DNA of 64,000 nt, taken from the NCBI GenBank assembly GCA_041675025.1, contig JBAYUS010000001.1:372001-436000 (forward strand), in the 5' to 3' direction. Of this stretch, positions 30,772 to 42,677 are shown in pieces; positions within the stretch are counted from its first letter, which is position 1, and each line of letters opens with the position of its first letter. The notes under the pieces are model-generated. The model made no database searches. It was not told the origin of the DNA and was given only the letters and a program-made list of their open reading frames with translations. This DNA is from CAJBLF01 sp041675025. Its GTDB lineage: Bacteria; Patescibacteriota; Gracilibacteria; Absconditabacterales; Absconditicoccaceae. Position numbers and translations under genes: made by a program.

Positions 30772-30846
30772 CACTTGAAAAAATAATTGCTTTGTATAAA
30801 AGTATCAATAATTGATACTTTTTTTACTATTATATATAAAGTATAG

Positions 30847-32424
30847 ATGAAAAAATTTCTTATTACTACGCCAATCTATTATCCTAATGGATATCCACAT
30901 ATCTGACATGCATATAGTTCATTTATTGCAGACTTTTATGCGAGATATAAAAGACTACTCGGATATGAAGTCAAATTTTCTACAGGTAATGATGAAAACA
31001 GTCAAAAGATAGTCCAACAAGCTGAAGCTGAAGGCAAAGATATTATGCAATATCTTGATGAAATGGGACAGAAACGAGAAGATGTTTGGAAACATTTACA
31101 GATTTCTTATACTGATTTTATCAGAACTACCCAAGATAATCATAAAACACTTGTTCAAGAAATGCTTCAAAAATCTTATGATAAATGAGATATTTATGAG
31201 GGAGAATATAAATGATATTACTGTGTAGGATGTGAATGATTTAAAACAGAAAAGGATTTGATTGAAAAGGATGGGGAACTTGTTTGTCCTGATCATCTTA
31301 AAAAACCAGACCTCATTATAGAAAAAAATCGATTTTTTAAACTCAAAAATTATCAACATAAAATAGAAGATCTCTATCAAAAACATCCTGATTTTGTAAT
31401 TCCTGAGTATAGATTTAATGAAATGAAATCATTCGTAAAATGAGGTCTAGAAGATTTTTCTGTCTCTAGAGAAACTAATAAATTTGGAATACCACTTCCA
31501 TTTGATCCTCAACAAGTAAGTTACGTCCGATATGATGCATTATTTAATTATGTTACTGCTTCAAGAGATCAAGACTTCTGGTCCGATGACACACAAATCA
31601 TTCATATTCTCTGAAAAGATATTTCAAGATTTCATGCAATTTTTCGACCTGCAATGTTAATGAGTGTAGAGTATAGACTACCTAATACAGAATTTATTAC
31701 TGGATTTTTCACGGTTGATGGACATAAAATGAGTAAATCACTAGGAAATGTTATTGATCCTGTACAAGTAGTAGATAATTATGATAGAGATGCTCTTATT
31801 TTTAATCTCCTCTATGATGTGCCAATTGGCGCTGATGGTGATTTTTCTATAGAAAGATTGGGAAATCTATATGAAAGTATGTTGATTGGGTGACGAGGAA
31901 ATTTGGTAAATAGAGTCACAAGTCTATGTAAAAAATATGATATCACGAGTGGAAAATTTAATAAACAAAAACGAGAAATATTTAAAGATAATAATAATAG
32001 CAAACTCCTCCACTTTTTCGAAGATAGACGAGATTGATCAAAAATAGAAGAATCCTATCTCAAAAAAGCAGATATTAAATGATATCTTGATGACTGGTAT
32101 CAACTCGTACAAAGAGCCAACGAATATATGACTACTGCTGAACCACGAGCAAAATACAAGAATGAAAATACAAAAAATGATGCTCTCGCAGACTTACAAT
32201 TCTTACTCTATATCGTAAAAAATATATCACTCTTCTCTGCGCCTATATTGATAAATGGATTTAAAAAAATCCAAACAATATTTGGAAATGAACAATTTAG
32301 TACGATAGATTCTACAGTAAATAATTCAGACACTACATTTAAAGAGGTATTTGATATAGAAGACTTCTCAGTGAATTTAAATCCAGAAATTATCTATAAG
32401 AAAAAAGAAGAAGAAGAAAAATAA
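30847..32424 (+). CDS. metG: Methionyl-tRNA synthetase
   Basis: Class I synthetase that charges tRNA-Met. MKKFLITTPIYYPNGYPHIGHAY holds the HIGH motif, whose G is TGA 30904-30906; GNDENSQKI, YYCVGCEGF (zinc-knuckle region) and HKMSKSLGN (KMSKS) follow, then the anticodon-binding helices. 525 aa, without the C-terminal OB-fold extension of some members. The best single proof in the window that TGA means Gly. Confidence 0.97.
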
Positions 32425-32432
32425 TAGTATAC

Positions 32433-32459
32433 AAAAAGGCGATTACTATCGCCTTTTTT
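32433..32459. terminator. Bidirectional terminator between metG and the thioredoxin-like gene
   Basis: AAAAAGGCGAT/ATCGCCTTTTT stem with a TACT loop, flanked by A and T runs. Confidence 0.85.
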
Positions 32460-32460
32460 C

Positions 32461-32769
32461 TTATCCACAATTACCACAACATCATCAGTCATTTTCACAT
32501 CATCATCAGTCACAGTGTGCTTCACCTTTAGATTCTATAAATTCCAACACCTCTACAATTTCTTGCACTGATGGGATTTTTTCTGTAGAGATAAGATAAT
32601 TATCTATAACGAGACCAGGTAAAGTTATCACATTATATGCTGCAATATCTTTTGGAGTATCAATATTTATAATTTCACAAACTAATTTCGTTTCTTTAAC
32701 TGCCTTTTTAATAGCTTTTTGTAAAAGTGTGTGTTTAGGAGACGACACTCCAATAATTTTTATTATCAT
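32461..32769 (-). CDS. Thioredoxin-fold protein with Cys/Gly-rich tail, 102 aa
   Basis: The body, MIIKIIGVSSPKHTLLQKAIKKAV...LPGLVIDNYLISTEKIPSVQEI, matches the small thioredoxin_3/MTH895-type redox proteins. The CxxC motif, however, is replaced by SSPKH. The last 18 residues, after EAHCD, are Gly and Cys rich with four further Cys (GGGCENDGGCCGNCG), and most of the glycines are TGA codons, so the tail is invisible under the standard code. The tail could bind a metal ion or carry the redox chemistry. Convergent with metG over a shared terminator. Confidence 0.7.
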
Positions 32770-32787
32770 ACTCTATAGAAAAAATAT

Positions 32788-33396
32788 CTAAAATAGAAAT
32801 ATATATTTGGTTTCTTCCACTATAATTTCTTTAATTTGATCAATATTTATCTCAAATGGTTGATCATCTTCTGAAGGCAATTCTACATTTCCTGCCATAT
32901 TAAGAATAAACTCTGGAAAAAGGAAAACACAAGGATCCTCATCTTCATTTCATACATTACTAATATCTCAAATTACTACTGATAAACATATCGTATTAAT
33001 ATCATCTTCATCTACAAAATTAAGTTTATCTATTATTAATCCTTTTTCTTTCATATGCATAAGTATCTCTATTTTATCTTGTTCTTTCACGAGAGACACT
33101 TCTTCCTTCCATTTGGTATTTTCTAACATATTTTTTGAGCGTTTTTCACGATATTCGTAATCAGTTCTTGCACCAAATTCATCATACGTGTAATGAAGCT
33201 TATTCTCAAGTATATCCAATTTATTTTCTTTCATCTCAATAAAGTTATCCATCTCGCTAAAGATTTCTTTCATCTTAAATAATGTAACAAGATCTTCCGT
33301 AACAAATGGATCAACAGATGGATTTTTATCTAGTTCTTTGGGTATATCATCTTGTCCGTCAATAATATGGTCATATGAAATAAATTTATCTTTCAT
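32788..33396 (-). CDS. Hypothetical protein, 202 aa
   Basis: Strongly acidic, soluble, with a helical middle (LFKMKEIFSEMDNFIEMKENKLDILENKL) and a C-terminal stretch DEDDINTICLSVVIGDISNVGNEDEDPCVFLFPEFIL. No family recognised. In the same direction as the MFS gene, 75 bases after it. Confidence 0.6.
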
Positions 33397-33470
33397 GTAC
33401 TCACAAGTATCAGAGAAATAAATTTTTGTATGAAATTTTTGTTCGATAATTCATTATCATTGATAGATAT

Positions 33471-34700
33471 CTATCATATCTTTTCAACCTCAATATTTTG
33501 TTTCTTTGTATTCACAAAATAGAATAGGAGCATAATAATAACACCTACTCCGAATGCGAATAGGAAGGTGGCTTGTGAATTAATCTTATCCCAAAGTGTT
33601 CAGAGAATATATCAACCAGGCAGTGAAACTATTCAAATTGCCGTATGAAATATACCTAGTGCAGTCCCCTTTTGATCCTTACCCGCTAGATCGGCTACCA
33701 ATGCTCTTTCTGTTCCATCTACTATTGCAAAAACTATACCAAATAAAATAAAAAACAAAATAACTCGTCCAAGTTGGCTTACTAGAGCTAATCATAATGT
33801 CACTACCAAAAATAAACTATATGCTATCCATAACATTCTTTTTCTACCTATACGATCTGAAACAATTCACGCAGGTGTTGAAATCAATGTATATACTCAG
33901 TAAAATAATACATAATATAAAATAGCTTTTGAATCACTCGCTCCTACATCTTTTGCTTTGAGTAACATAAATGCATATCCGAAATTAACTAATCAGAATA
34001 ATGCAGCGACAAAGATAAAACGTTTAAGATTATTTGGTAGTCATTTTATGGCTGTACCCAATGATGGTAAATGTATTTTTGGTTGAATTTTATAATGCTG
34101 TCGATGACGTTCTTTTTTCATATTTTTTGCTTCTTTGACGAACATAATCGCTATTACTCAAATCAATCCTGGGACAAACGCGAAGAGAAATAAATTTTGA
34201 TATCATAAGTATGGGAATAAAAATAATGCTAAAATCGCTCACAATACTGATCATGTTCAATCCATCGCTCTTTGAATACCATATGCCTTCCCCATAAATT
34301 CTGGATCTGTTGTATCAGCGATTAATGCATCTCTCGGTGCGTCTCTGAGTCCTTTTCCTATTCTTTCGATGACTCTAAAAATAAGTACTGCTGGCCATGT
34401 TTTTGCAAAAGCGAATAATGGTTTTGTGACTGTGGAAAAACTATATCCGATAAGGACAAATATTTTTCTTTTCTTAAATTTATCTGACAGATATCACGAA
34501 AATACTTTCAACAATGCAGCTGTCGTATCCGCTGCTCATTCTACGATTCCTATAACTGTCGCTCCTGCACCTAAGCTTGTAAGAAACAATGGTATCAAAG
34601 GAAATACCATCTGAGAACTTAGATCGGTAAGTAATGAAACCAAACCAAGTAGGAGGACATTTCTAGAAATTCATTTGAGGAAATATTTGAGATTTTTCAT
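33471..34700 (-). CDS. Major facilitator superfamily transporter, 409 aa
   Basis: About 12 hydrophobic segments. The loop between helices 2 and 3 has GYLSDKFKKRKIFVLIGY and the equivalent loop in the second half GIVSDRIGRKRMLWIAYSL, the MFS motif A in both halves. Substrate unknown; the sequence resembles drug/sugar-type exporters. The start lies 22 bases after the ferric-reductase-like gene, so the two are in one operon with cysS upstream. Confidence 0.88.
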
Positions 34701-34721
34701 AAAATATATTATTCAGATATA

Positions 34722-35393
34722 TTAAAAAATATTAATACGCTTTTTCTCTACAAACTTAAAGAAAATATAAATTACTAGAAGAATTATATATGTTCGATAT
34801 TCTCTAAAATTAAGAAATGCGACATGAAGTATCCCAAACAGTAATGCAGCGTATGCGAGGTTCTGAATTGATTTTCGATGATGTTTGAAAAGTCTGATAG
34901 AAAAATTATTTGATGTCATAAATCCTATAAGCAATGCTAGTAACGAAAGATATCCCGCAAAAATCCAGAAGATATTGAGCTGTGCAGAAAGCGTAAAACT
35001 ATTATTCAGCCAATGTCCGACATTGATTCCACCATGTGTAAAGAGAATCAAGAATGTAGTAATTCATAATAGCCTTCTCCATTTCATACCGAGTGCTGCG
35101 ACAAAGTATACAATACTTAGCAGCATATGTCGTAATCATTTCAACGATCTTCACTTGATAGTTTTGAGATAGTCTCACAATCATTTTAAAGTAATGGTTT
35201 TGAGCTCTGTATATTTCATCAAAATTATAAACGTTGGTTTTACGAAAAGTACTACTCGTAACAAATTCATCCCTGCATTTGCAAACCATTCCCCTGTCTC
35301 AGGCCCGAGAAAAGCGAATGTAGATGGAAAAAAATACGAAGTAAGTACGATAGCTAGACTTATAAGCGTTGTAATGATATAATAATACATCAT
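34722..35393 (-). CDS. Ferric-reductase-like/MsrQ-like membrane protein, 223 aa
   Basis: Five to six membrane segments in 223 aa. THGGINVGHWL and, further on, HHRKSIQNLAYAALLFGILHVAFLN give the histidine pairs expected for haem b ligands of the ferric-reductase-like transmembrane family; MsrQ has the same W/R-x3-L-x-Y...H pattern. It would carry electrons across the membrane. No MsrP partner is seen here. It lies between cysS and the MFS gene with small gaps. Confidence 0.65.
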
Positions 35394-35418
35394 GAAGAAA
35401 AAATATACATAAATAAAA

Positions 35419-36981
35419 TTATGCTTTAGTTATTTCATATCCATCTTTGGTGTCTTTTACTTGAAATCATATAGCCGTAATATTATTTCTCAGCTCATCA
35501 GCTAATATATAGTCCTTATTTTTCTTGGCTTCTACCCTCTGATCTGCGAATATTCTCACATCATTTGGTATTTCAAAATTTTCTTCATCCCCAAATTCAT
35601 TATTTATTCTTTTTAGAATATTTAATTTTAATAACTTTTCATCTAAATAGAAAACCATATTTAAATATTTCTTAGTTAGTTCTTGAGTATTTACTCATGG
35701 CATTAATTTCTGTTCAAAAATATAGTTTTTATAAGCAAATAAATTAGCTAGTAGTTTATTCGCTGAGAAATTATCTAAAATAGAATCCATTAATATGTCC
35801 TTGAGAGTAAATGGTTTATTTTGGAAATTAGTATCATCAATATTAGATTCTTTTATAAAATCGTCAAAACTTTCTATTTTAGAATAATCATAATTATTTT
35901 CTTTTCGAGTTGGTCTTAATAAACTTTTTATATCACTATAAAAATTTAGATATCACTTACTAGCCTGTTCCAATTGATCTCGCGTAAAGTTTTGGAAATT
36001 TGAATACTGTGCCATAAAGTAGAAATATCTGAGATCTAAAGCAGAAAATCCTTTATTTTGGATATCTATTAGATTGTAAACATTTCATAATGACTTACTC
36101 ATTTTTCCTCCATCTACTTGGAGAAATTCGTTGTGTATCCAATATTTGACTCGTGGATGAACGTCAAATCCACACTCAGATTGTGCTATTTCATTGGGAT
36201 GATGAATAGTAATATGATCCGCTCCTCCATGATGAATATCAAATTGTTGTCATAAATATTTTGATGACATTGCACTACATTCTATATGCCAACCAGGAAA
36301 TCATTTTCCCCATGGTGATTCTCGTTCCATCTGTCTCTGTTCATTTTCGGGAGAAAATTTTCGTAAAGCAAAATCAGTAGGATGTTTTTTACCTCACATA
36401 TCTACTCTTTCTCCAGCATTTAGATCTGCTAAACGTTTTTTGTAATTTGGTCACATCAATTCTCCATAGTTTTCTACCTTACTGGTATCCATATAAATTC
36501 CATCACCTGCAACCGTATACGTATATCATTTTTTTTCTAGAGTTTTGATTAATACTATTTGTTCTGGGATATTATCCGTAGCTTTTGGCATTACATCAAA
36601 TTCATCGATATTTAGAAGTTTCATTCCATCTTTGAAAATATTTTCATATTTCTGAGCAACTTCTCGTGCAGTGATTCCTTCACGTTTTGATCATTTTTCT
36701 AACTTATCTTCTCCTTCATCACTATCAGACACTAAATGTCCTACGTCAGTAATATTCATTACAGCCTTTACTTTGTAACCGAGTAATTTTATAGTATTTC
36801 TAATAAGATCGGCAGTGAATGTAGCTCTATAATTTCCTATACTAGGATCTCGGTAGACTGTTGGTCCACACGAATATATCCCTACAAAGTCCTTTTTGGG
36901 TCCTTTATAATTTACATCTTCCATTAAAGGAACAAAAAGTTCTTTCTTACGAGTAAGTGTATTATATATTTGTAATTGCAT
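35419..36981 (-). CDS. cysS: Cysteinyl-tRNA synthetase
   Basis: Class I synthetase. GIYSCGPTVYRDPSIGNYRA carries the zinc Cys and the HIGH-type motif (here SIGN), GWHIECSAM the second zinc Cys, GGADHITIHHPNE the zinc His, and GGKMSKSLGN the KMSKS loop. 520 aa. The ATG at 36981 fits the family start; a TTG twelve bases upstream is in frame but unlikely. First gene of the cysS, reductase, MFS group. Confidence 0.96.
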
Positions 36982-37052
36982 CGCAGATAACAAAAAAATA
37001 AAGTCATAAATACATTATAGAAGCTGAGTGAAAATTCAATTGAAATATAAAA

Positions 37053-37078
37053 AAAAGGTGGATAAAACATCCACCTTT
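37053..37078. terminator. Terminator hairpin
   Basis: AAAGGTGGAT/ATCCACCTTT stem with an AAAAC loop, between the lipoprotein stop (37099) and cysS; the T-run is short. Confidence 0.6.
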
Positions 37079-37098
37079 GTATTCATTTTTTAATGATT

Positions 37099-37986
37099 TT
37101 ACTGATGCATTTCTACAGCAGGAAGACCTAAAACATAATATTCTTGGTCTTTTTCGTTCTTCATTAACTTGGTTTTGTAATTTTCTACAGATCCGATATC
37201 AAACTTTAGATTTGGTATATTAAGATATCGTTCGTACAATACTTCTGCATTTTTATTACGCATAATCTCAAGTTTTTCTTGATAATTGGTTTGAGCTATT
37301 TTGTCATTATCACCTTCCGCATAACCTACATACCATAATGTGATACGAGTCTGTGCAGGAAGATTATAACCCCAAGGATCTTCAGCATCATTAACTGTAG
37401 GAAGATAATAAAGTTTCTTTTCTTCATTAATATCCCTAGTTCCGTTAGTCCATGCATTTGGTCCTCCTAAATTAACTGTAAGATACGTACTTAAAGTTGA
37501 TAAGAAGAATTCCCAAAACCTTTCATCTTGTTCATAGAGTTCTTTGGGTATACATAACCAAAGTTTTTTGAATGATTCATTGTTACCATTATCCCTCCTT
37601 AACTCTAAATAATCATGAATGATTTTTGCTAATTCACCTGTTGTTGGTGGATTGACAATATCAGGCATGAGTTTTTGTTGATAGGTTGATAACCATACTT
37701 GCCATGCTTTATTAGCAGTAGCTTCATAGCCTCCAGGCCCATAGATCTGAATAGTATCATTACCCCACATTACATATGGATCTAATGAAGTCCTAATTTG
37801 ATCGATCTTTGGTAAGATAATGTCTGTATGCGTCCAATTTAAATCTTTCATAATGACAGTTTCGTCATGCCATAATTTGTCCCACCAACTAGGCTGAAGT
37901 TGTCCGTCCTTTTTACAACCACTACTGGCTAACAAAAAGAACACTACAAACATGCCCATGTAGAATGTTTTAATAAATTTTTTCAT
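37099..37986 (-). CDS. Lipoprotein, 295 aa, without any TGA codon
   Basis: Signal peptide with a lipobox (LLASSGC, Cys24), followed by KKDGQLQPSWW, a start typical of Bacteroidetes-style lipoproteins. The rest is a soluble domain rich in Trp, Tyr, Asn and Asp, without a recognised family. All about 17 glycines are GGN, although typical genes here write a third or more of them as TGA. Either strong expression or recent transfer from a standard-code bacterium would explain it. It stands alone, with a terminator after it and divergent from the ATP-grasp gene. Confidence 0.75.
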   Translation of the reverse strand: MKKFIKTFYMGMFVVFFLLASSGCKKDGQLQPSWWDKLWHDETVIMKDLNWTHTDIILPKIDQIRTSLDPYVMWGNDTIQIYGPGGYEATANKAWQVWLSTYQQKLMPDIVNPPTTGELAKIIHDYLELRRDNGNNESFKKLWLCIPKELYEQDERFWEFFLSTLSTYLTVNLGGPNAWTNGTRDINEEKKLYYLPTVNDAEDPWGYNLPAQTRITLWYVGYAEGDNDKIAQTNYQEKLEIMRNKNAEVLYERYLNIPNLKFDIGSVENYKTKLMKNEKDQEYYVLGLPAVEMHQ

Positions 37987-38041
37987 ATTCGAGTGATTTT
38001 AGTTTTTATTTATTTTTATTTTATTTCTTATATAGGATCTT

Positions 38042-40624
38042 ATGGATAATAAACAAAAAGTCAAGTTGAATATAAGAAAAATCATTCTTTGTGATATAGA
38101 TTGATTTTTGCTCTATTTTCCCTATATACCAAGAGAATTTTACTCTATCTCCCTGTATCGTATGTTGGATTTTGGAATCCTTGGTAATAATGCCAGGAAC
38201 CTCCTCTACATTAAAAAATTTAATAATAAAAAAGGTATACGTCTAGCAAATAATAAGCTCCAGACTAAGGATTTTCTTATAGAAAGAGGTATTCCATTTG
38301 CAAAAACCTATGGTGTTATCTCAAATCGTACAGAACTCTATGAATTTGATTTTTCTTATTTACCAAAGAAAAATTTTGTCGTGAAGCCCAATCATGGAAG
38401 TAAATGACAAGGAGTATATATAGTAAAATATATCGAGGAAGAACATTCAGAAAAAATTCCTGAAACAGAAATCCCTGTATCCAAATGAAGATTTCACAAA
38501 CTATGAGAAAAGATAAAAAAAATATTTTTTAAAGAATTTGAAAATAAATATCATCATGGAAAATATCAAATCTGAGATGAAATTTTGACTGATCATGAAT
38601 TCAGAAGACGTTTGCTCGATCTTCTCGATGGGAAATATTCTATGACGCTCGGATGAGATAGTATTATCGTTGAAGAAAAACTCATCGCGTGAGAATTATT
38701 TAAAGATTTTTGTGAATATGGACTGGCTGATATAAGAGTAATTGTTTTCAACCTTGTCCCTGTCGCTACGATGATTAGAGTGCCGACCAAAGGTTCTGGT
38801 GGTAAAGCCAATCTCGCTCAGTGAGGACTATGATTTGGTATTGAAGTATGAAGCGGTAAAATAACATCATTGCTTTGGAAAAATAAGATTTATAAAGTGA
38901 AATTTCCAAAAAAATTCGCTCATTTTCAAAATAAGAAACTCCCCTACTGGAATGATATTTTATTTCTTTCTTCCAAAGTACAATATTTCGTCAACCTATG
39001 ATATCTTGCTCTCGACCGAGTTATAACGGGTGAATGACCTAAACTTTTAGAGATCAATGCAAGAGCATGATTGGAAGTACAAAAAGTAAGTGATACAAAA
39101 TTGAAAAATATCTTGGATAAAATAGAAGACCTTAAAATCGTTGATCCAGAAAAATGAGTAGAAATAGCAAAAAGCTTATTTACTCCAGAAAAGTCTGATT
39201 TGTTATGACAAACTAAACTTCTCTACCTTTCACAATATGCAAATCTTATCATCAAAGATAAAGAAGAAGAGGAAAAAATTGAGGTAATTGTAGAAGTTGA
39301 TCTCAATAAATCATGAAATTTTATGTCACAAAAATTGTTTGATAAGACCAAAGAAAACAAAAGGGAATGGTATCTTAATCTTTATGAAAATGAAATAACT
39401 ATCAAAAAGGTAAAATTTTCTGCTTTGGAAAGTCTTACTGATAATAAAATTATCCTAGGGAATAAGACCGCAAGTAATTATTTTATTAAACCAATTCATA
39501 AAACACTTGCTAAAATAGATATTATCGATCCTAAATATATTCAACCGTTAGAAATGGCTGAACTTCATACTATCGACCAAAAAATAGAAAAACTTAGTAA
39601 GAGACTTAATCTCTCTGCCAGACTCAGGCCTGTTAATTATTTTAGCGAACTCGATAAATTTATTACTTTACATGGAGCATATAATCCTATTTTTGCATAT
39701 AAATGGCCTGTAGAAGAAAAATTACTTCAAACAAAAGATGAAATAATGAAACTCCAAGCACAAACTAATAAACTTAAAAGTCCTTTTGCTAAGCTATTTC
39801 TAGAAAAGCTTGAAGAACTAGAATTAAGAAGAAATCTTATTCTTGCTTATAGTAAGCAAGATTTTGATAATATAGAATTATATAATAAAAAAATATTTGG
39901 TGAATTCGATAAAGAACTTTTGAAAATATCAAAAGAGAAAGTATTGGACAGAAATGAATTTTGATATAATAAAGATATTTTGGGCAAACCATTGAAACTT
40001 TCTGAAATAGAAAAAATAATAGAAAAATATCTTATTGATAAAAAGATCTATTGAGTAGATATAGTTTTTTCGTACGACACTTTTTCAAGGATTTCTGTGA
40101 TAATGGGAAAAGATATAAAAATAAGTATCTCCAAATCAGCAATATTTAGAGAAGAATGATTGCGTGCAACATTAGCACATGAATTAGATACTCATCTTGT
40201 AAGATATCTAAATGGAACAAAATCTTGATGGAATATTTTCAAATCATGAACAGCATATTATCAAAAAGACGAAGAGTGATTGGCTATATGGAACGGAAAT
40301 CAAGTATTACCTGATGAATATGAGAAAATATCTCTCTATAAAAAATATGTAGTCACTCATGAATTACAAAAATTTACCTTTAGTAAAGCAGCAGAATATA
40401 TTAGATTCATTTATCCAGACAGATCTCTTGAGTGAATATTTAAAACAGTTATAAGATCAAAAAAATGAATGATACATACAGAAAATATATGAACCGGATA
40501 TCTCAAAGATAAAATATATCTAGATGGGCTTATAAAAATAAAACAACGAATAGATGCAGGTAACGATCCAGAAAAAATGTATAAATGAAAAATGAAAATA
40601 GAAGATTTAGATTATACTCTATAA
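38042..40624 (+). CDS. ATP-grasp ligase fused to a DUF1704/MATCAP-type metallopeptidase domain, 860 aa
   Basis: Residues about 60-360 read as an ATP-grasp enzyme of the alpha-L-glutamate-ligase-like/sugar-transfer-associated type: NNKLQTKDFLIERGIPFAKTY, FVVKPNHGSKGQG, a basic loop region, IIVEEKLIAGE, ADIRVIVFN and GPKLLEINARAGLEVQ (metal-binding Glu/Asn). The C-terminal 420 residues match DUF1704 (flavohemoglobin expression-modulating QEGLA motif family; MATCAP-type peptidases): AHELDTHLVRYLNGTKSG with H713, E714 and H717, and YYQKDEEGLAIWN, whose glycine (746) is TGA. One chain thus holds a putative amide ligase and a putative zinc peptidase. GNAT and 7TM genes follow in the same direction. 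Confidence 0.82.
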
Positions 40625-40764
40625 TATATTGAAAATCATAAAATTTTTTTATTACCAATACAGATAGACAAAAAATATTTGTAAACATTTGTCGTTGATT
40701 AGTTAGCTTTTTCAAAAATATAGCTCCTGCGAAAAGATAATTTATTTTATTTGTTTGTATATCT

Positions 40765-41208
40765 ATGCAAATCATAGCAGTAAATATAGAAAATACTAAA
40801 GATATAAAAAATATTATGAATCTCATTCACGATACATTTCTTTCTTCCAATATACAAGACTCTACTGAAGGCCTTATAAAAAGAATGAAAGTGCTTTATA
40901 GTCCAGAAAATGATTATACATATACTTTAGCTCATTTTAAAAAATCTACTTTATTTTTCGTTGCTAAAGAACAAGAAGAGATAATAGGTATGATAAGATG
41001 AACAAAAGATAAGATTATCAATCTTTATGTAACACAAAAGTATCAGTGACAATGAATTGGGCACATACTATTAGAAACTTTTGAACAAGCAGCAAAAAAA
41101 CTTTGATCTACTATTATACAACTTAAATCAAGTAAATATGCATTGCCTTTTTATGCTAAAAATGGATATATAGTTGATCATCACAATAGATTAATAAAAT
41201 ATATTTAA
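40765..41208 (+). CDS. GNAT-family N-acetyltransferase, 147 aa
   Basis: GNAT fold with the acetyl-CoA loop QGQGIGHILLETFEQAA (glycines partly TGA) after the strand IINLYVTQKYQ, and the C-terminal YALPFYAKNGYIVDH typical of the family. Substrate unknown. It sits between the ATP-grasp/DUF1704 gene and the 7TM gene, 16 bases before the latter, so it is probably part of one functional group. Confidence 0.85.
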
Positions 41209-41223
41209 CTCTTACTATTATTT

Positions 41224-42525
41224 ATGAAAAAAATTATCGCCCTCATAGTCCTACTTGCTGGAAGTTTATTTCTGTTTAATATTACTTCAGCACAATTCAC
41301 CTCTACTACCTGTGAATGAGAGACTCACTGTTCTGCTCCGACGAGATGAGTAAGTTATAATAATACTATAACCTATCTCTGAGAACAAGGAGAAGAATTC
41401 GATCTCTGATTTCAGACAAATTTTGATAAACAAAGAATATTATTACAAGAGATATTTATTTCTGAAAATAAAAATTTTTCTGAAGAAGAAATACGTACTA
41501 AGATAAAAGATAATATGACTGATATTCAAGCAAGTAAAACGCTCATTATTAATACTTCTAAATTTGATGTTCTCTTACAAATTCTGGGTGAATTGCATGC
41601 ATCTGATAATCTTAACCTCCAAGATAAAACTATTTATCTTGTAACTAGTAGTAATAAATTTTTTCTCAAAAGAATATTGGCAAAATATGTTAAACCCATT
41701 GAAATCACAAAAATATATACCCTTTCTGATGATAAACTTCTTAATTTTCTTTCAACACTTTCTCTAGGGAAAATAAATAATGATGAAGAATATATCACCC
41801 CTTTTTCCCTTTCATTTAATGAGACACCTAAATACCTTCCTATTTCATATCTTGTAGATCGTCTTATTTATCATGGATTTCCAATAGAACTTATTACTAT
41901 GTTTCTTATTCTTTCTTTGGGAACTTTAGCAATAAGTATTCTTAGACAAATTGTAGGTTTTTCAATTTTTGGTATTTATAGTCCTCTACTCTTTGCAATC
42001 TCTATGTCTATTCTTGGTATACCATTTAGCCTTGCATTACTTGCTATATGATTGATTACAAAAATCTTGATAAGATTATTTACCAAAAAAATGTATCTCC
42101 TTCATAATGCCAAAACATCACTTCTCATTATACTTTATTTCTTTCTTATGCTCCTAATATTTTGACTCAATAACATTCTTTGACTCAATCGAATTGATAG
42201 TACAGTATTTATAAATGGATTTGTAATCTTCCCAATGATATTCATTATTCTTATAAGTGACAAAGTCTTCAATGAATCATTCAAACTTTTCAGTATAGGA
42301 CGACGAGTAGCTTTCATAGAATTCCTTGCTGTCTCTTTCGTTGTTTATGGGCTTTTCTATCGAATAGGAATGAAACATCTGCTCTTAGCTTTCCCTGAAT
42401 TATTAATTCTGATTTTCCTTTTGAATATTGCTGTCGGAAGATTTACCGGACTTCAACTTCTCGAATATTTCCGTTTCATGCCATTACTAAAAAATTCCTC
42501 AGGAACTGAGGAAGAGGAAGAATAA
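41224..42525 (+). CDS. Exported-domain plus 7TM membrane protein (7TM_transglut-like), 433 aa
   Basis: Signal sequence (MKKIIALIVLLAGSLFLFNITSA), an extracellular domain of about 190 residues with two Cys near the start, then seven or so membrane helices from residue 220 on (for example VDRLIYHGFPIELITMFLILSLGTLAISIL, QIVGFSIFGIYSPLLFAISM). The start of the membrane part, with GxxIGLF-like FGIYSPLLFA, resembles the 7TM region that in Proteobacteria is fused to an inactive transglutaminase and is found beside ATP-grasp enzymes of the type at 38042. Function unknown, perhaps an envelope sensor or partner of the ligase. Acidic tail EEEEE. Confidence 0.65.
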
Positions 42526-42547
42526 AATATATTGTTCCTCCTTTACT

Positions 42548-42662
42548 CCCGCCTTGCGGGATAAATTCCATGAGGTGGTCCGGTAATTACCGGACCGGAG
42601 GATTTTGTTACTTTCGTAAAATCTCCCACCGTTCCGGTCCCCCCTCTTTCAAATAAAGAGGG
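42548..42662. repeat. GC-rich hairpin cluster between convergent genes
   Basis: Three palindromes: CCCGCCTTGCGGG (42548-42560), GTCCGGTAATTACCGGAC (42578-42595) and CCCTCTTTCAAATAAAGAGG (42642-42661). They probably end both the 7TM and the murF transcripts. A CCCTCTAAAATAGAGGG relative of the third lies at 61774-61790, after nrdR. Confidence 0.65.
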
Positions 42663-42677
42663 AACATCGTTTAGTTA

